Positions 12,651 through 24,100 of a DNA stretch of 64,000 nt are shown piece after piece. The notes beneath the pieces were generated by a model. The model did not search any database, had not been told where the DNA came from, and saw only the letters and a list, made by a program, of their open reading frames with translations. Origin of the DNA: Tamarix chinensis (Eukaryota; Streptophyta; Magnoliopsida; Caryophyllales; Tamaricaceae); assembly GCA_030549775.1 (NCBI GenBank), contig CM060173.1, positions 35,215,110 to 35,279,109 of the forward strand, read 5' to 3'. Every line of letters begins with the position of its first letter. Position 1 is the first letter of the stretch. A program made the translations under genes and the position numbers.

Positions 12651-13998
12651 CGGATGGTGGTGGTAAGGAGAGCAGAAAGGATTAGCCTAGACGTGGTGGA
12701 AGCAAGAGGGTTAGAGTTTTTGGTTGAGAAAATTGTAGAGGGAGATGGGGTTAAATGGTCTAGGTGTTGTTTGGACAAGAAAATGTAAATGGGAAAGGAG
12801 GGTTGTATTCTGATGAAAGGTGTAGGTAGTGCGGTGTTGGTGTGTGTGTACATTCATGCCCATGGTTAAGGTGTGAAGGGAAAGGAAAAACAAATGGGGA
12901 TAAAGCTATTTTAGGTATGGATAGTAAGGAAAGGGCAGAGGTAGATGGGGTAGGTGGCTAGCGTGTAGGCTGGCAGAGATGGATGGTGTAGGGAAATAGG
13001 GAAGGGATAAGAAAGATAGGTAATGTAGAGGTAAGAAATGTAAGGATAGATAGTGTGTCTAGTTGAAGAGGAATGGAGGGATGTTAGGCGGGTGCACATG
13101 GACATTATAGAGGCATACTAAAATGGGGTGGTGCATACTTGGATGGGGTAGAAGTTTTAAGGTGCTGGAAGATAGAGGAGGTAATGGGAAGGTACAAAAA
13201 AGGGAAGGAAATTACATCCAAAGGGGGGAAGTATATAAGATTGTTTGGGTTGAAATAGAAAAAGAAGGTAGGCGTGGTCAACGTAGGGATGCAAGCTATT
13301 ATTTGGGTGTATGAAGAGGGGCATTGTGTGTAAAGGAGATGAAGACAATAAGGAGCATTTGGGTGCAGGGGATGTGGGCAGGGCATATAAGGTGTTAGGT
13401 AGTGATTGGGCAGTCAAGAGAGAAGGAGAACAAAGGAAATATATGGGATGGGCTAGGGAGGCCTAGAATAGAAGAATGAAAGAAAAAAAATAGAGAAGGA
13501 AGGTTAGCTGGATAGCATAGGCTAGGGGAGAGGAGAGAAATTGAAAAGTGGTGGGCTAAAGCTCAAGGTTCACACAAGCTAAAAGGAAAAGGAAAGGAGA
13601 CCGGTTTAGAAGTTTGGAGTGTGGGGAAGGAAAAGAAAAGAGAAGAAGAGAAAAAAGAGAAAAGGAAGAAAAAGTGAATAAAGGAAAAGAATAAAAAGGA
13701 AAAAGAAAAATAGATTTAGTATTAGAATTAGAATCAAGTTAAAATTTGGTTTAGGATAATATTTATTTATCTGGATATAGATTTGATTAAGAAAAATAAA
13801 TCGGGTAAAATTATAAGTTTAGGGTGCTTTTAAATAAAATAAAAAAGTATAAAATAGCAAGATTAATTTATCAAATAATTTATCTAGATTTTCTGGTCAA
13901 TGTTAGCAAAAATAATGAAGATAATATTTTAAGGTTAAATTTTTTAGATAAAAGATAAAAATTTCTAAATTAAGATTACAAAATTTTGGGGTTTTACA
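12651..13998 (-). repeat. LTR-like block: G-rich segment then AT-rich segment ending GGGGTTTTACA
   Basis: The plus strand is strongly G/purine-rich from 12651 to about 13700 and AT-rich from there to 13998, where it ends GGGGTTTTACA. Read on the minus strand this begins TGTAAAACCCCAAAATTTTG, a typical start for long Ty3/gypsy LTRs. The same arrangement, a G-rich block followed by an AT-rich stretch ending GGGGTATTACA, occurs at about 49300-50875. The lower boundary is taken only as the end of CACTA homology. Long reading frames here on either strand come from composition and carry no recognisable domain. Confidence 0.4.
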
Positions 13999-14681
13999 TG
14001 CATACTTAAGAAATTGATTTTTGACTTCGTGTATACTTAGAGTAGGTCATGTAAATTCTTTTGCATGATTTCAAAAGGTTAGTGGTTTGATTTGTACATA
14101 TGGCTTGATGTCGTGTGACTCTATTGGTGTGATGTTGGAAAGTTAGTTGCTTAATTTGTTGATTCATCCCAAGCGATTATTTATTTATATTAAGGGAATA
14201 TATTCCTCTAAATGCCAGATAATTTTTTATTTGTAAAGTGAATTAGAAATCTACCATGGTACCTCTTGAATAATTTGATTAGGTTTATGTTAATACATAT
14301 TTGAATTTGAGTTGAAAATTTCCAAAGTTGGACCCCTATTAGGGCACTTTTGGTTCATGTCATGTGTTGAGTTGTGAAACCATGTTTATCTTAATGGTTA
14401 TGATTTCATGTGTTTGTTATTTTTTAAGCATGATTCTTATTGTTATACGATAGTTTGAAATGTTACATTGCTACCTCATAGAAGGTGTTGTGATTTATTC
14501 AGTAAAAATAAGTTATATTGATACTACATTTCTAGGTGGCTTTCTTGCAAGATTAATGAAAGCTTAGGTTCGGGTCGGAATGTTTACATTTATATAGTGT
14601 CTCTTCTTCTGGTGGTAGTGTTGTTTCATTCTTGTTAATCCCTTTCAAGACACTAAGTGTTGTGAACTTTTTGTATTGTAT

Positions 14682-14720
<39 letters not shown>

Positions 14721-14775
14721 TTTTGCTTTTGTAGGTTTCTATTATTTTTGCATCAATATTAGATTAAGTTCTAAC
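13999..14775. other. Intergenic/LTR-like DNA flanking element B1
   Basis: No reading frame is supported. The segment is the left flank of B1 and ends with the CTAAC target duplication at 14771-14775. A (TC)n run lies at 14687-14719. Confidence 0.4.
14687..14719. repeat. (TC)n microsatellite
   Basis: This is an uninterrupted TC dinucleotide run of about 32 bp. Confidence 0.95.
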
Positions 14776-15647
14776 TGATGAAGCCTGGATAGGTTTCACG
14801 ACATTTTTCCTGATTGGGAATCGAGCGCGGGGTTCAATTACGCATGAAAATCAGCCTAAGGAGTTTAATCCAAAGGAAGATTAGTAAAACTCAGAGCACA
14901 GTTGTAATCAATGGCTTCTGAAGTTGGATTAATAGAAAGAAAATTGAGAAGAAGATCAATGAAAAATAAGATCGAGCGAATGTGTCAATCACAAGAGAGA
15001 GAGAGAGAGAGAGAGAAGTTTATAGGGAGATTCTAGAAAAATCGATCGAATTGTATTCAGCCAAAAAAGGTATCGTACAGACCATCATGTATATGCCTTA
15101 TATATGGGCGTATACAATACACATAATACAGGCCCTTATATGAATGATGGGATCAATTACAAACACAACATATCAGCCCAATAATCCAACCGACTAATAT
15201 AAACAAACAAGTTGTTGGTGCTGTAACAATAAAACCAGCCCAACTACAAAATACAAATATAAATTAATCCAAATAATGGATTTACAATTTAATCCCCATC
15301 AGCTAATTTTTGTTAGCTAATTATGGTTATCAAGGGTTGCATAATCCACAATCTTTCTAACCCAGCAAATATGGGCCGGGTGGCGGATTACGCAACCAAC
15401 TTAATTTCCATTATCCAAATTATGCCGGCGAATGCATCATATGGGATAATCAAAATTTTAATACAGAAAATTCCTGTCAGCAACAACAACCAGCAGCATC
15501 TATCCACAATAGGTCATCATGATCCATCTCCCATAATTTGGTTTAATTTCCTAATTAACCACAAAATAAGAAAAGTAATTATATGTGCAATATAATTTAT
15601 AACCATTAATAGAATTATTTAAATACAAATTATTGAGACATATATCG
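14776..15647 (-). repeat. 3' LTR of B1
   Basis: The LTR is about 872 bp and aligns with 20928-21772. On the plus strand it starts TGATGAAGCCTGG and ends ATATATCG, where the partner LTR ends ATATATCA, so the terminal base has mutated. It is longer than its partner mainly because of an expanded (AG)n run at 14994-15016 and a short insertion near 14960-14975. A TATATATGGG element near 15101-15110 (reverse strand) could be the TATA region. Confidence 0.88.
14994..15016. repeat. (AG)n microsatellite inside the B1 3' LTR
   Basis: This is an AG dinucleotide run of about 23 bp. The partner LTR has only about 12 bp at the same place (near 21130), so the run changed length after insertion or between the LTRs. 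Confidence 0.9.
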
Positions 15648-16902
15648 TTCCCCTCTTCTTGGTGGGGTTTCGTCTCTGAAACCTGAATAATACCCACAAA
15701 AGGAATTAGATCGGAAACATTAAAAGAATCACTAAAATTACTAAATTTAGCAAGCAAATCAATTTTATAAGCATTATCATTAATTCTTTCTAATACAGTA
15801 AAACATCCATCTCCCCTAGGATTCAATTTTGACTTCCTAAGTGTTGGAAAACATTCTTTCCTAAGGTGTACCCAAACTAAGTCTCCAAGTTGAAAGACCA
15901 TTTTCTTTCGCTTTTTATTAGGATTCTCAGCCATTTGTTAAATCCTCTTACTAATCTGTTGACTTATAGATTCATGCAGCTTCTTCATATATACAACACG
16001 AGATTCGGCATCAAAATTATGCAACTCAAAATTAGGCAAAGGACTCAAATCAAGGGGAGTTAAGGGATTAAATCCATACACAATTTCAAAAGGTTTTTTC
16101 TTAGTTGTAGAATGTAATGTTCTGTTATAAGAAAATTCCACATGGGGTAGTACAGTTTCCCATTGCCTAAGATTTTTTCCAAGGACAGCCCTCAACATAT
16201 TACCTAAGGTTCTATTCACTACCTCGGTTTGTCCATCAGTTTGGGGGTGAAAAGTAGTTGAAAATAAAAGCTTAATTCCCAGTTTACCCTATAAAACCTT
16301 CCAAAAATGACTCAGAAATTTAATATCCCTATCAGATACTATTGTTTTAGGTATTCCATGCAATTTGACTATATAAGAAAAGAATAAATCAGCTACAGTT
16401 ACAGCATCATTATTTTATTGCAAGGTACAAAATGTGCCTTCTTACTAAATCTATCTACTACAACCATTATTGAATCTTTAGCCCTATTAGTTATGGGCAA
16501 TCCCAAAACAAAATCCAAAGAAACATCGGTCCAAGCCTAAGTAGGAATAGGTAATGGAGTATACAACCCAAAATTTTTTGATGTGGACATAGCATGTCTA
16601 CAAACTACACAATTAACATAGTATTTTAACACGTATTTGTTAATATGAGGCCAGTAAAAATGATCAACTAATATGTCCAAAGTCTTTTGAAATCCTAAAT
16701 GTGCCGTTAATCCACCATTTTGTGCTTCTTGAATTAATAATCCTCTATATGAACAATCAGGTATGTACAGTCTATTTTCTCTAAATAAGTAACCCTCATA
16801 GATATAATATTTCCCTTTTGTAGTAGTTTCACAATTTTTATATATTTCTTTAAAATCATGATCCTCTAAATATAAAAGTTTAACACAAGAAAATCCCAAC
16901 AA
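15551..16902 (-). pseudogene. Integrase region of B1 pol
   Basis: This is the integrase of B1, which would join element cDNA to host DNA. The zinc-binding region (16902-16600) reads GGLTAHLGFQKTLDIL...YWPHI and ends VNCVVC; one conserved His of the HHCC set appears to be Gln (IQEAQNGG). The core lies at about 16530-15940, with a fragment equivalent to HPQTDGQTEVVNRTL near 16200-16245, so the catalytic Glu is retained. NRTLHSTTKKKPFEIVYGFN follows. The C-terminal part (15934-15551) has MVFQLGDLVWVHLRKE and FNVSDLIPF. It runs through the polypurine tract and about 32 codons into the 3' LTR. Stops and frame changes near 16530, 16290 and 15935 break the frame. Confidence 0.85.
15648..15660 (-). 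promoter_or_regulatory. Polypurine tract of B1
   Basis: On the minus strand this reads AAGAAGAGGGGAA directly before the 3' LTR. Such tracts prime plus-strand DNA synthesis. It lies inside the extended integrase reading frame. Confidence 0.85.
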
Positions 16903-16963
16903 AGTAGCATCTACTATATTTTACAAGACATGTCTCCTAGATAAGGAATCTACCACTACATTA

Positions 16964-17420
16964 TCACCTCCTTTTTTTATATTTAATAATATAGGGAAAA
17001 CTTTCAATAAATTCAATCCATCTACCCTGTCTCCTATTTAATTTTGATTGGCTTTTTAGATACTTTATAGCTTCTTGATCAGTATTTATAACAAACTCTC
17101 TAGGCCATAAATAATGTTTCCATACCTCTAAGGCTCTTACTAAAGCAAATAATTCCTTTTCATAAGTAGAGTAATTTAAAGTACTACCATTTAGTTTTTC
17201 ACTAAAATAAGCTATAGGTCTACCCTCTTGAGAAAGTACAGCCCCAATTCCCAAACGTAAAGCATCACAATCTAATTCAAACATTTTCTCAAAGTCAGGA
17301 AGGACTAATACAGGCGCTTGTGTTAGCTTGGTTTTAAGAGTTTCAAAAGATTTATGTTGCTCTAAGCCCCATTTAAAACCATTTTCCTTTTTGTTATTGT
17401 CGTTAAGGGCATGGCTATAG
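16964..17420 (-). pseudogene. RNase H region of B1 pol
   Basis: This RNase H domain would degrade the RNA strand of the RNA-DNA hybrid. The open piece 17284-16964 reads [59 protein letters not shown] and [13 protein letters not shown]. The first catalytic Asp (CDA) and the later Asp (NTDQ) are present. The end of the RT connection, equivalent to [17 protein letters not shown], lies just upstream at 17285-17340. A frame change near 17400 separates it from RT. Confidence 0.82.
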
Positions 17421-18338
17421 TACTAAAGTTCCTAACAAATCTACGATAAAAAGAACACAAACCATGGAAACTTCTATCTTTAGTCACTGTCTTAGGTATA
17501 GGCCACTCTTGTATTGCTTTAATCTTTTCCTTAATAATTATATGTCATCCTTACCAGCAACAAATCCTAGGAATACCACACTCTCTAACCAAAACCTAGA
17601 CTTAGCTAAATTAGCATACAACTGTTCTTCCTTAAACACATCCAGAATGATTCTCAAATGTCTCAAGTGCTCTTCTAGAGATTTACTATAAATAAGTATA
17701 TCATCAAAGAAAATAACTACAAAATTTCAAATAACGTTTCTAAGAACATGGTTCATAAGCCTCATGAAGGTACTTGGAGTATTGGATAACCCAAATGGCA
17801 TAACTAACCACTCATATAACCCAAAATTTGTTTTAAAAGCTATTTTCCACTCATCTCCTGGTTTCATCCTAATTTGATGATATCCACTCTTTAAATCTAT
17901 TTTTGAAAAAATTACATCACCATAGAGAAGATCTAACATTCCATCTAACCTAGGTATAGGATACCTATACTTAATGGTTATCTTGTTTACTACTCTACTA
18001 TCTATGCACATCCTCCAACTTCCATCTTTCTTTGGAACTAAAAGTACTGGGACAGCACAGGGACTCATTGACTCCTTAATATACCCCTTACTCAACAATT
18101 CAGAAACCTGTCTCTTTAACTCCTTAACTTCCTCAGGGTTAGCCCTATAAGCCGGCCCATTTGGAATAACAACTCCTTGTATAAACTCTATTTGATGTTC
18201 TATGCCCTTTAATGGAGGTAGTCCATGGGGAATCTCTTTAGGGAATAACTCACTATATTCCTCTAATAGTTTTCTAACATTATCAAGTACATCCTCACTT
18301 AACTCTAGATGACACGCATAACACTCTTTATAGACCAT
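17421..18338 (-). pseudogene. Reverse transcriptase region of B1 pol
   Basis: The RT spans 18338 to about 17421. The first part is open for 203 codons: PHGLPPLKGIEHQIEF, YRANPEEVKELKRQ, CAVPVLLVPKKDGSWRMCID, IPRLDGMLDLLYGD, SKIDLKSGYHQIRMK and PFGLSNTPSTFMRL. It stops at 17727-17729 (TGA). Just downstream in the same reading direction the active site reads IFFDDILIYSKS (17711-17680), a FFDD variant of the usual YLDD. Later RT text is out of frame. The copy cannot make full-length RT as it stands. Confidence 0.88.
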
Positions 18339-18356
18339 CAGATATACATTTGATTG

Positions 18357-19007
18357 TTACCTAATAGCCTTTTCAACATCACTTTTTTTAGCATAAAACC
18401 CAGAAGATTTCTTAACCCCTTTTGAACTAGTTCCAGTCTCTACACTTTGTTTAGTTAATTCCTTATAATCAGGTTTTATTTTAATATGATCATCAAATAT
18501 TTCTTTTGGAGTCATGGGTGCTAAAATAATTTTCTTATCATCCTTATGTACAGTATATCTATTCCTGTACCCATCATGTGTTACTCTTCTATCATATTGC
18601 CATGGCCTTCCTAATAACAAATGAGCAGCATGCATTGGAACAATGTCATACAAAACAGAATCTTCATACTTACCTAATTTTAAGTTTACTAGAACCTGTT
18701 GACTAACCTTAACATCTCCTAATTCATTTAACCATTGAAGCCTACAGGGTTTTGGATGTCTAGTGGTTGGTAAACCTAACTTAGACACTAATAAAGTGCT
18801 AGCAGCAGTTATACAACTTCCAATATCGATTGCCATATTAAAACACTTATCATTAATTAAGAACCTAATATGAAATATGTTTTCTCTTTGTATTGCATTT
18901 GGATCAAGCAACTTATTACTGTTTAATGCTCTACGCACAACAAAAAGGTCTCTACTAATTGGAAGTTCTATCTCTTCTTCTAAATCACTATTATCATCCC
19001 TAGTCAT
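18357..19007 (-). pseudogene. Aspartic protease region of B1 pol
   Basis: This 216-codon open stretch holds the retroviral-type protease that would process the polyprotein. It contains FHIRFLINDKCFNMAIDIGS, where the family normally has D-S/T-G, so the active-site triplet here is altered (DIG). It continues with RHPKPCRLQWLNELGDVKV, DIVPMHAAHLLLGRPWQYDR and VTHDGYRNRYTV, matching the A-family protease tail. It ends at a stop only 18 bases before the RT open stretch, so the break may be a single stop or indel in a once-continuous polyprotein. Confidence 0.82.
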
Positions 19008-19059
19008 GTTACCTCTAATTCTTCTTCCTCATATTCAGACTCTATATCTCCATATTCTC

Positions 19060-20183
19060 TAATCAAGATATTCCTCTTATTAGGACATTCAGAAGCTATG
19101 TGACCTAGTCCCCCACACTTAAAACACTTTATGTCACTAGTTTTGTTAGGGCCACTAATAGGATTAGATGCTACAATTTTTCCTTTATCAAATTTGTTTC
19201 CTACCTTATCCTAGACTCAAACTTCCCATTATTCTTCTAGTTTTTTAGAGCTTTTTCCTCCAAAATTCCTCTTTAGAGTATTCCTAATCCCAATTCTAGG
19301 GGGTTTATACTGCCTAGTTCTCCTTATTTGACTTTCTATCTTTGTGGCTATATTAACCGTCTCATTCAAAGTTCCATATAGATATAACTCTAACTTATCA
19401 GCTTCTCAGAGTTCAACCCACTCAAGAATCAGGCCATTGTGGCATCCTCATCCTCAACAATTCCTATTTTGATCACTAACACTCTAATTCCTTAAAGTAC
19501 TCATCTATAGACTTATTACCCTGATTTAATGTTTGTAGCTTTTTATGTAATTCCCTATAATAATAACTTCAAACAAACCTCTATCTCATTAAAATCTTAA
19601 ATTCATCCCAAGTTTGTATAGGTGGTTCTCCACTCCTACGCCTAGTTAAAACAAGGTTATGATACCAAGAAGACGCATATTCTGTGAATTCTACTACAGC
19701 TACTTTAATTTTCTTTTCATCAAAATAGTTGTGGCACTCAAACACTAATTCTATCTTTCTTTCCCACTCAAATTAATAGTCAGGATCATTCCTCCCATTG
19801 AATCTAGGTATATTAAATTTATGGTTACCTATGTTCCTATCAATTTGATCTAACTCTCTTTCTTGCCTATTAACCTGTCTTGGTCTCCTATCACTATTAT
19901 TAGATATTTGATCTTCTAGTTCCTCTAAGTTAGTTAAAGGAGGAATCCTATTTCTAGTGTCCATGGGAGCCCTACCCAATACCTCAGCATGTTGATCATT
20001 TAGTCTATTATTCTGCAAATCATTGATTCTAATTTCTTGTTCTCCTATTCTTTGCTCTAGGTTAGTAGATAATATAGTCAATTGGGCAGTCATTTGTTCT
20101 TGAAATGTCCTAAGTATTTCTAACAAAGCATTACTAGATATGGAATTAGATTGATTCACAGATTGGCCATTATTAGACATCAT
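19060..20183 (-). pseudogene. gag of B1
   Basis: This gag-like region begins MMSNNGQSVNQSNSISSN at 20183 and is open to 19773 with a coiled-coil-like stretch (QMTAQLTILSTNLEQRIGEQ). It then continues through several stops and frame changes with the capsid-type text seen in B2 at 63.5-63.95 kb. A CCHC zinc knuckle (CFKCGGLGHIASEC) lies at 19085-19126. The start is supported by B2, which has the same start context. Gag would package element RNA. The break just after 19773 is a stop codon where B2 has Tyr. Confidence 0.85.
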
Positions 20184-20912
20184 GAATCCTATCTTTATTC
20201 ACTTTATAAAAAAAAATAGATAGTCAACCAATTTACAGAGAACATCACACTTTACTAACAATTCAACTGAGAACAGTAAAAATTGAACACACTTATAGTA
20301 AAGGGATTGCAGTACAGTCACACAATTAAAAGGATTTACTAAAATAGCACAATAATATCAAACAGTCGTTGATCCACACAGAGTAATAAAAATCTCAAGA
20401 AAGGAACAAAATTACCGCTCCAACAAATGTTGGCAGTTAAGCCAAATAATGAGTTAGGACCCCTCTTCTTGGAGTCCCTACCCCTTTCTAGAACCAAAGT
20501 TTCACCAATACTAAGTTAATACCAGCGCATTCTTTAAAGAGTTAGTGGAGCATTATCTCATAATAGGAATATCAAACTTGAAGTCTAATAATTGCAGGAA
20601 TTAGAAAAAGAAAAGGATCAAGTTTACCGATTATGGAGTACTTATCGATTACTATCAGGATTCAAGAATCCCGACCAAACCCTAACTGAGAAGTTCGTAC
20701 CAACAATTACTTAGGGTTTCCAAGCACTGTTGTCGTCGTTAGGGCAATTTCTTCGCCGCCGGTTTAATCGCAACAAGAATCTTTCGATTCTTGTCAGTCG
20801 CAAACCCTAGAAACACCACTTCATAACCGAGGGTTAGCGAACTCAAGAATTAAGAAAAGAATAATAAATTTAAACAATAAACAAAATAAACCACAAGCAC
20901 TGGAAGATTCAA

Positions 20913-20925
20913 GGCTCTAAAACCA
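20913..20925 (-). promoter_or_regulatory. Primer-binding site of B1 (initiator Met tRNA, two mismatches)
   Basis: On the minus strand this reads TGGTTTTAGAGCC, two bases from TGGTATCAGAGCC, the complement of the plant initiator-Met tRNA 3' end. It lies 2 bases inside the 5' LTR edge. B2 keeps the exact sequence. Confidence 0.82.
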
Positions 20926-20927
20926 AA

Positions 20928-21772
20928 TGATGATGCCTGGATAGGTTTCACTAAATTTTTCCGGATCGGGAATCGAGCGCGGGGTTCGATTACGCATGAT
21001 AATCAACCTTAGAAGTTTAATCCAAAGGAAGATTAGTAAAACTCATAGCACAGTTGTAATCAACATCTACTGAAGTTGGATTAATAGAAAGAAAATCGAG
21101 AAGAAGATCGAGCGAATGAGGCAGTCGTAAGAGAGAGAGAGAAGTCGAGAGGGAGATTCTAGAAAAATCGATCGAATTGTATTCAGCCAAAAAAAGTATC
21201 ATACAGACCGTCCTGTATACGCCTTATATATGGGAGTATACAATACACACAATATAGGCCCTTATACAGACAATGGGCTCAATTACAAACACAACATATC
21301 AGCCCAACAACCCAAGCGGCTAATATAAACAAACAAGTCCTTGGTGTTGTAACAATAAATCAACCCAACTACAAAATACAAATATACATTAATCCAAATA
21401 ATGGATTTACAATTTAATCCCCATCAGCTAATTTTTGTTAGCTAATTATGGTTATAAAGGGTTGCATAATCCACAATCCTTCTAACCCAGCAAATATGGG
21501 TCGGGTGGCAAATTACGCAACCAACTTAATTTCCATTAGCCAAATTATGCCGGTGAATGTATCATATGGGATAATCAAAAATTTAATACAGAAAATGCCT
21601 GTCAGCAACAACAACCAGCAGCATCTATCCACAGCATTTCATCATGATCCATCTCCCATAATCTGATTTAATCTCCTAATTAACCACACAATAAGAAAAG
21701 TAATTATATGTACAATATAATTTATAACAATTAATAGAATTATTTAAATACAAATTATTGAGGCATATATCA
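20928..21772 (-). repeat. 5' LTR of B1
   Basis: The LTR is 845 bp, plus strand TGATGATGCCTGG...ATATATCA, followed by the CTAAC duplication at 21773-21777. It aligns with 14776-15647 and, as reverse complement, with 54964-55815. The TATATATGGG box near 21225-21234 is conserved among all three copies. Confidence 0.88.
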
Positions 21773-21777
21773 CTAAC

Positions 21778-22939
21778 CATACTTAATCTTCATATTTGAG
21801 TTGTTTTGGGTTTACATCTAAAATGGGTTATGTATTGGTTATACCTCTCTATGTGTTGGATGTGGCTATAAGACCTAATTTTTTTATTGCTTTCACTAAT
21901 TTAAAATTTTTAATACATAAATTTGGGGGTATTATATGGGGTATGAGTAGCTTTCTAGCTTCGTCATTTCAATCCACTAGTTTTACTATTATATTTATTT
22001 TTCATGTTGTTTTTATTTCCAAACCAATCCATTATTGTCTAAGATAACTTGTTGTTCTTGTAGTTAAACATAGGTAATTGAGCATGCCATAATGTTCATA
22101 TTTTATCTTTGTTGGTCTAAGTTGACATTGAATAATTGGATATTAAATTATAGTTAAGAGTTGATTGCAATGGCTTAATTCCTATTATGTGTCTTTTAAG
22201 TCATTAAAATTAAACCCATCAATCTCCTTGGATCTTTTGGATTAAAGAGTTTAATTTCTAGAAAAGAGTTTGAGTGGTTATAGTTAGAGTTTCATAACAG
22301 TTATGTTTATTAGTGTGGTTTTATGTTTTTAGTGTTTCAAGGAGTAAAACACAAACATTTAGCATAAAAGAGTTTATGAATTGATAAGCTTAATATCCTT
22401 GTGAATTCCTTACTGTAATTCTTGCATTATGATTCCCTAGTTATGATGGCTATACTACTATTTTCATTTATGATATGCTTCTTGTTTCCATGATGATTGT
22501 GCCTTCAAAAAAACCATAGATTTCTAGGTTCCTTTCTATTATATAAAACTTTTGATCTTGTACGAGGTATGCATAAATAAGGAACTAATTATTAAGGTGG
22601 TGTCTCTTATACCACAATGGCTATGTTTGAATGTTCTTGTGATGATGGTTGTATTGTGTTTCCTTTGTCATGATGTTTATTTTGATGGAACATTTTGATT
22701 ATATTTTGTGTATGATATTGATGTAATGATTAGATGTATTTCTCTTATGTTTTTTTAGCCCTATCACAATAAGTGGTCTATCTGAAAACTTTTTTTTTGA
22801 ATTTAGTGACATTATAGAGTAAAGATCAAAGGAACAAATAGGATTAAGTTTATGGTTTAGCTAGAAAAGAAAATAGGGTTTAGGTTTTTGAAAGTGTAAA
22901 TTAGGGTTTTGGCTTTATGATGATTCACATATGATTTAG
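21778..22939. other. AT-rich flank of B1, no gene seen
   Basis: No reading frame with recognisable content is present. A short frame at 21796-22047 is hydrophobic but shows no known domain and is probably chance. Confidence 0.4.
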
Positions 22940-24100
22940 TATAACACCCTCATCTTTATTACTTAAAAAGTATGGTTTATGGAAGTGTGAATCTCAAAAA
23001 TAATGGGTGTTACTTCCACACTTAACACAAGTCTTATCTCCTCAACCTCCTTATACTAAGTGTTAATGTTAAAACAAGTTAGATCAAAAACCAACATATA
23101 GAGGGATTAGGTACCAAAGTAAATGAAGGTTATGGATAAACATCCATTGCACAAAAGGCTCACAAAATATAATAAGGGACACAAGAGCCTAAGGAAAAAT
23201 TGACTATAACAAAATTTAGCACCCAATGGTATGACACTAGTTTACCCTAACTCTTATCTCCTAAATCCCATTGCTCAAAATGAATCTCTTCCAATTGATC
23301 CTTGCCACAATTATACACCTCATATCACTACATGGCCTGCACGTAATCATTTATAGAAGTAGTATCAATATGGCTTTCTCGTAATGAGTAAATTATGATG
23401 TTTCCAAAAAGGTATCATGATCACATTATACATAAAAAACCAAAAGAAAACATGATTTAAATATAGTATTCATAGAAAATATTAATAAAAAAAGATAGAC
23501 ATGCTTCCCTAATTTCCTTATGAGAAGAGTAACCAATCAAACTTTACTAAGACCAATAGCAACCATAATTCCAAACATAACTAAAACATTTTGATGGCAA
23601 AACCCTAATCTAATTATTAAGATGATTCCTTAATGATTTATCTAAATTAACCAAAAATAAACTAATTATTTTCTTAAAAGGATAATTGATAAGGATAATA
23701 GCAATCTAACAAATCACACCACTAACCTCCTCACAACACGTAAGAGAGGTCACATGACATCAAGTCAACTATAACATCTAACTTCTTGACATCACATTAC
23801 TGAATTCACACAAACTAAGTCATGCATAAAAAACCTTAGTACTCAAGCCCTTAATAATCAATACCTCATATAGGGTTTATGATTCCCTCTTATTAGATAT
23901 GATCCCTTTGACATGGAGGTCCTACCATGCACTCGGTGGACCTACCAAGGCATGAGATCTCTTTCATTTTAAGTGATTATTATCTTATTCAAGACAACAT
24001 TATTATTTCATAAGAATGTAGATGTCCAACACAACAATCAAATCAACCACGGATTACAAAGGCTAATACAATTAATGATGTCATGACTTAGCGTTAGGAA
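22940..24100 (+). repeat. Fragment of a long Ty3/gypsy-type LTR (same type as the 26.1 kb LTR)
   Basis: It begins TATAACACCCTCATC, and about 60 bases later contains GGGTGTTACT. The LTR at 26120 begins TATAGCACCCTCATT and has GAGTGTTACT at the same distance. The later text is similar only loosely. I could not locate the other end, so the extent is a guess. Confidence 0.35.

Larger units (their letters stand above)
14776..21772 (-). mobile_element. Complete Ty3/gypsy retrotransposon B1 with CTAAC target duplication
   Basis: This is a structurally complete but inactive LTR retrotransposon of about 7.0 kb on the minus strand. It has a 5' LTR (20928-21772), a primer site (20913-20925), gag (about 20183-19060), protease, RT, RNase H and integrase (19007-15551), a polypurine tract (15648-15660) and a 3' LTR (14776-15647). 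CTAAC flanks both ends, at 14771-14775 and 21773-21777. The domain order PR-RT-RH-IN is that of Ty3/gypsy. No chromodomain is visible. The wording RGDGCFTVLERINDNAYKID near the integrase end is close to what I know of CRM-type chromoviruses. Frameshifts and stops occur in gag, RT and IN. The two LTRs look alike over nearly their full length, with differences spread throughout, so the insertion is not recent. Confidence 0.9.

Noticed and set aside
12587..13417. Several frames on both strands, 60-93 codons
   Set aside because: Only the first 40 or so codons of 12519-12788 are real (CACTA transposase). The rest is open because the plus strand is G-rich with few stops on the opposite strand.
21796..22047. 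83-codon hydrophobic plus-strand frame as a possible small membrane protein
   Set aside because: AT-rich composition alone explains the Phe/Ile/Leu content. There is no supporting context, promoter or conservation in the window.
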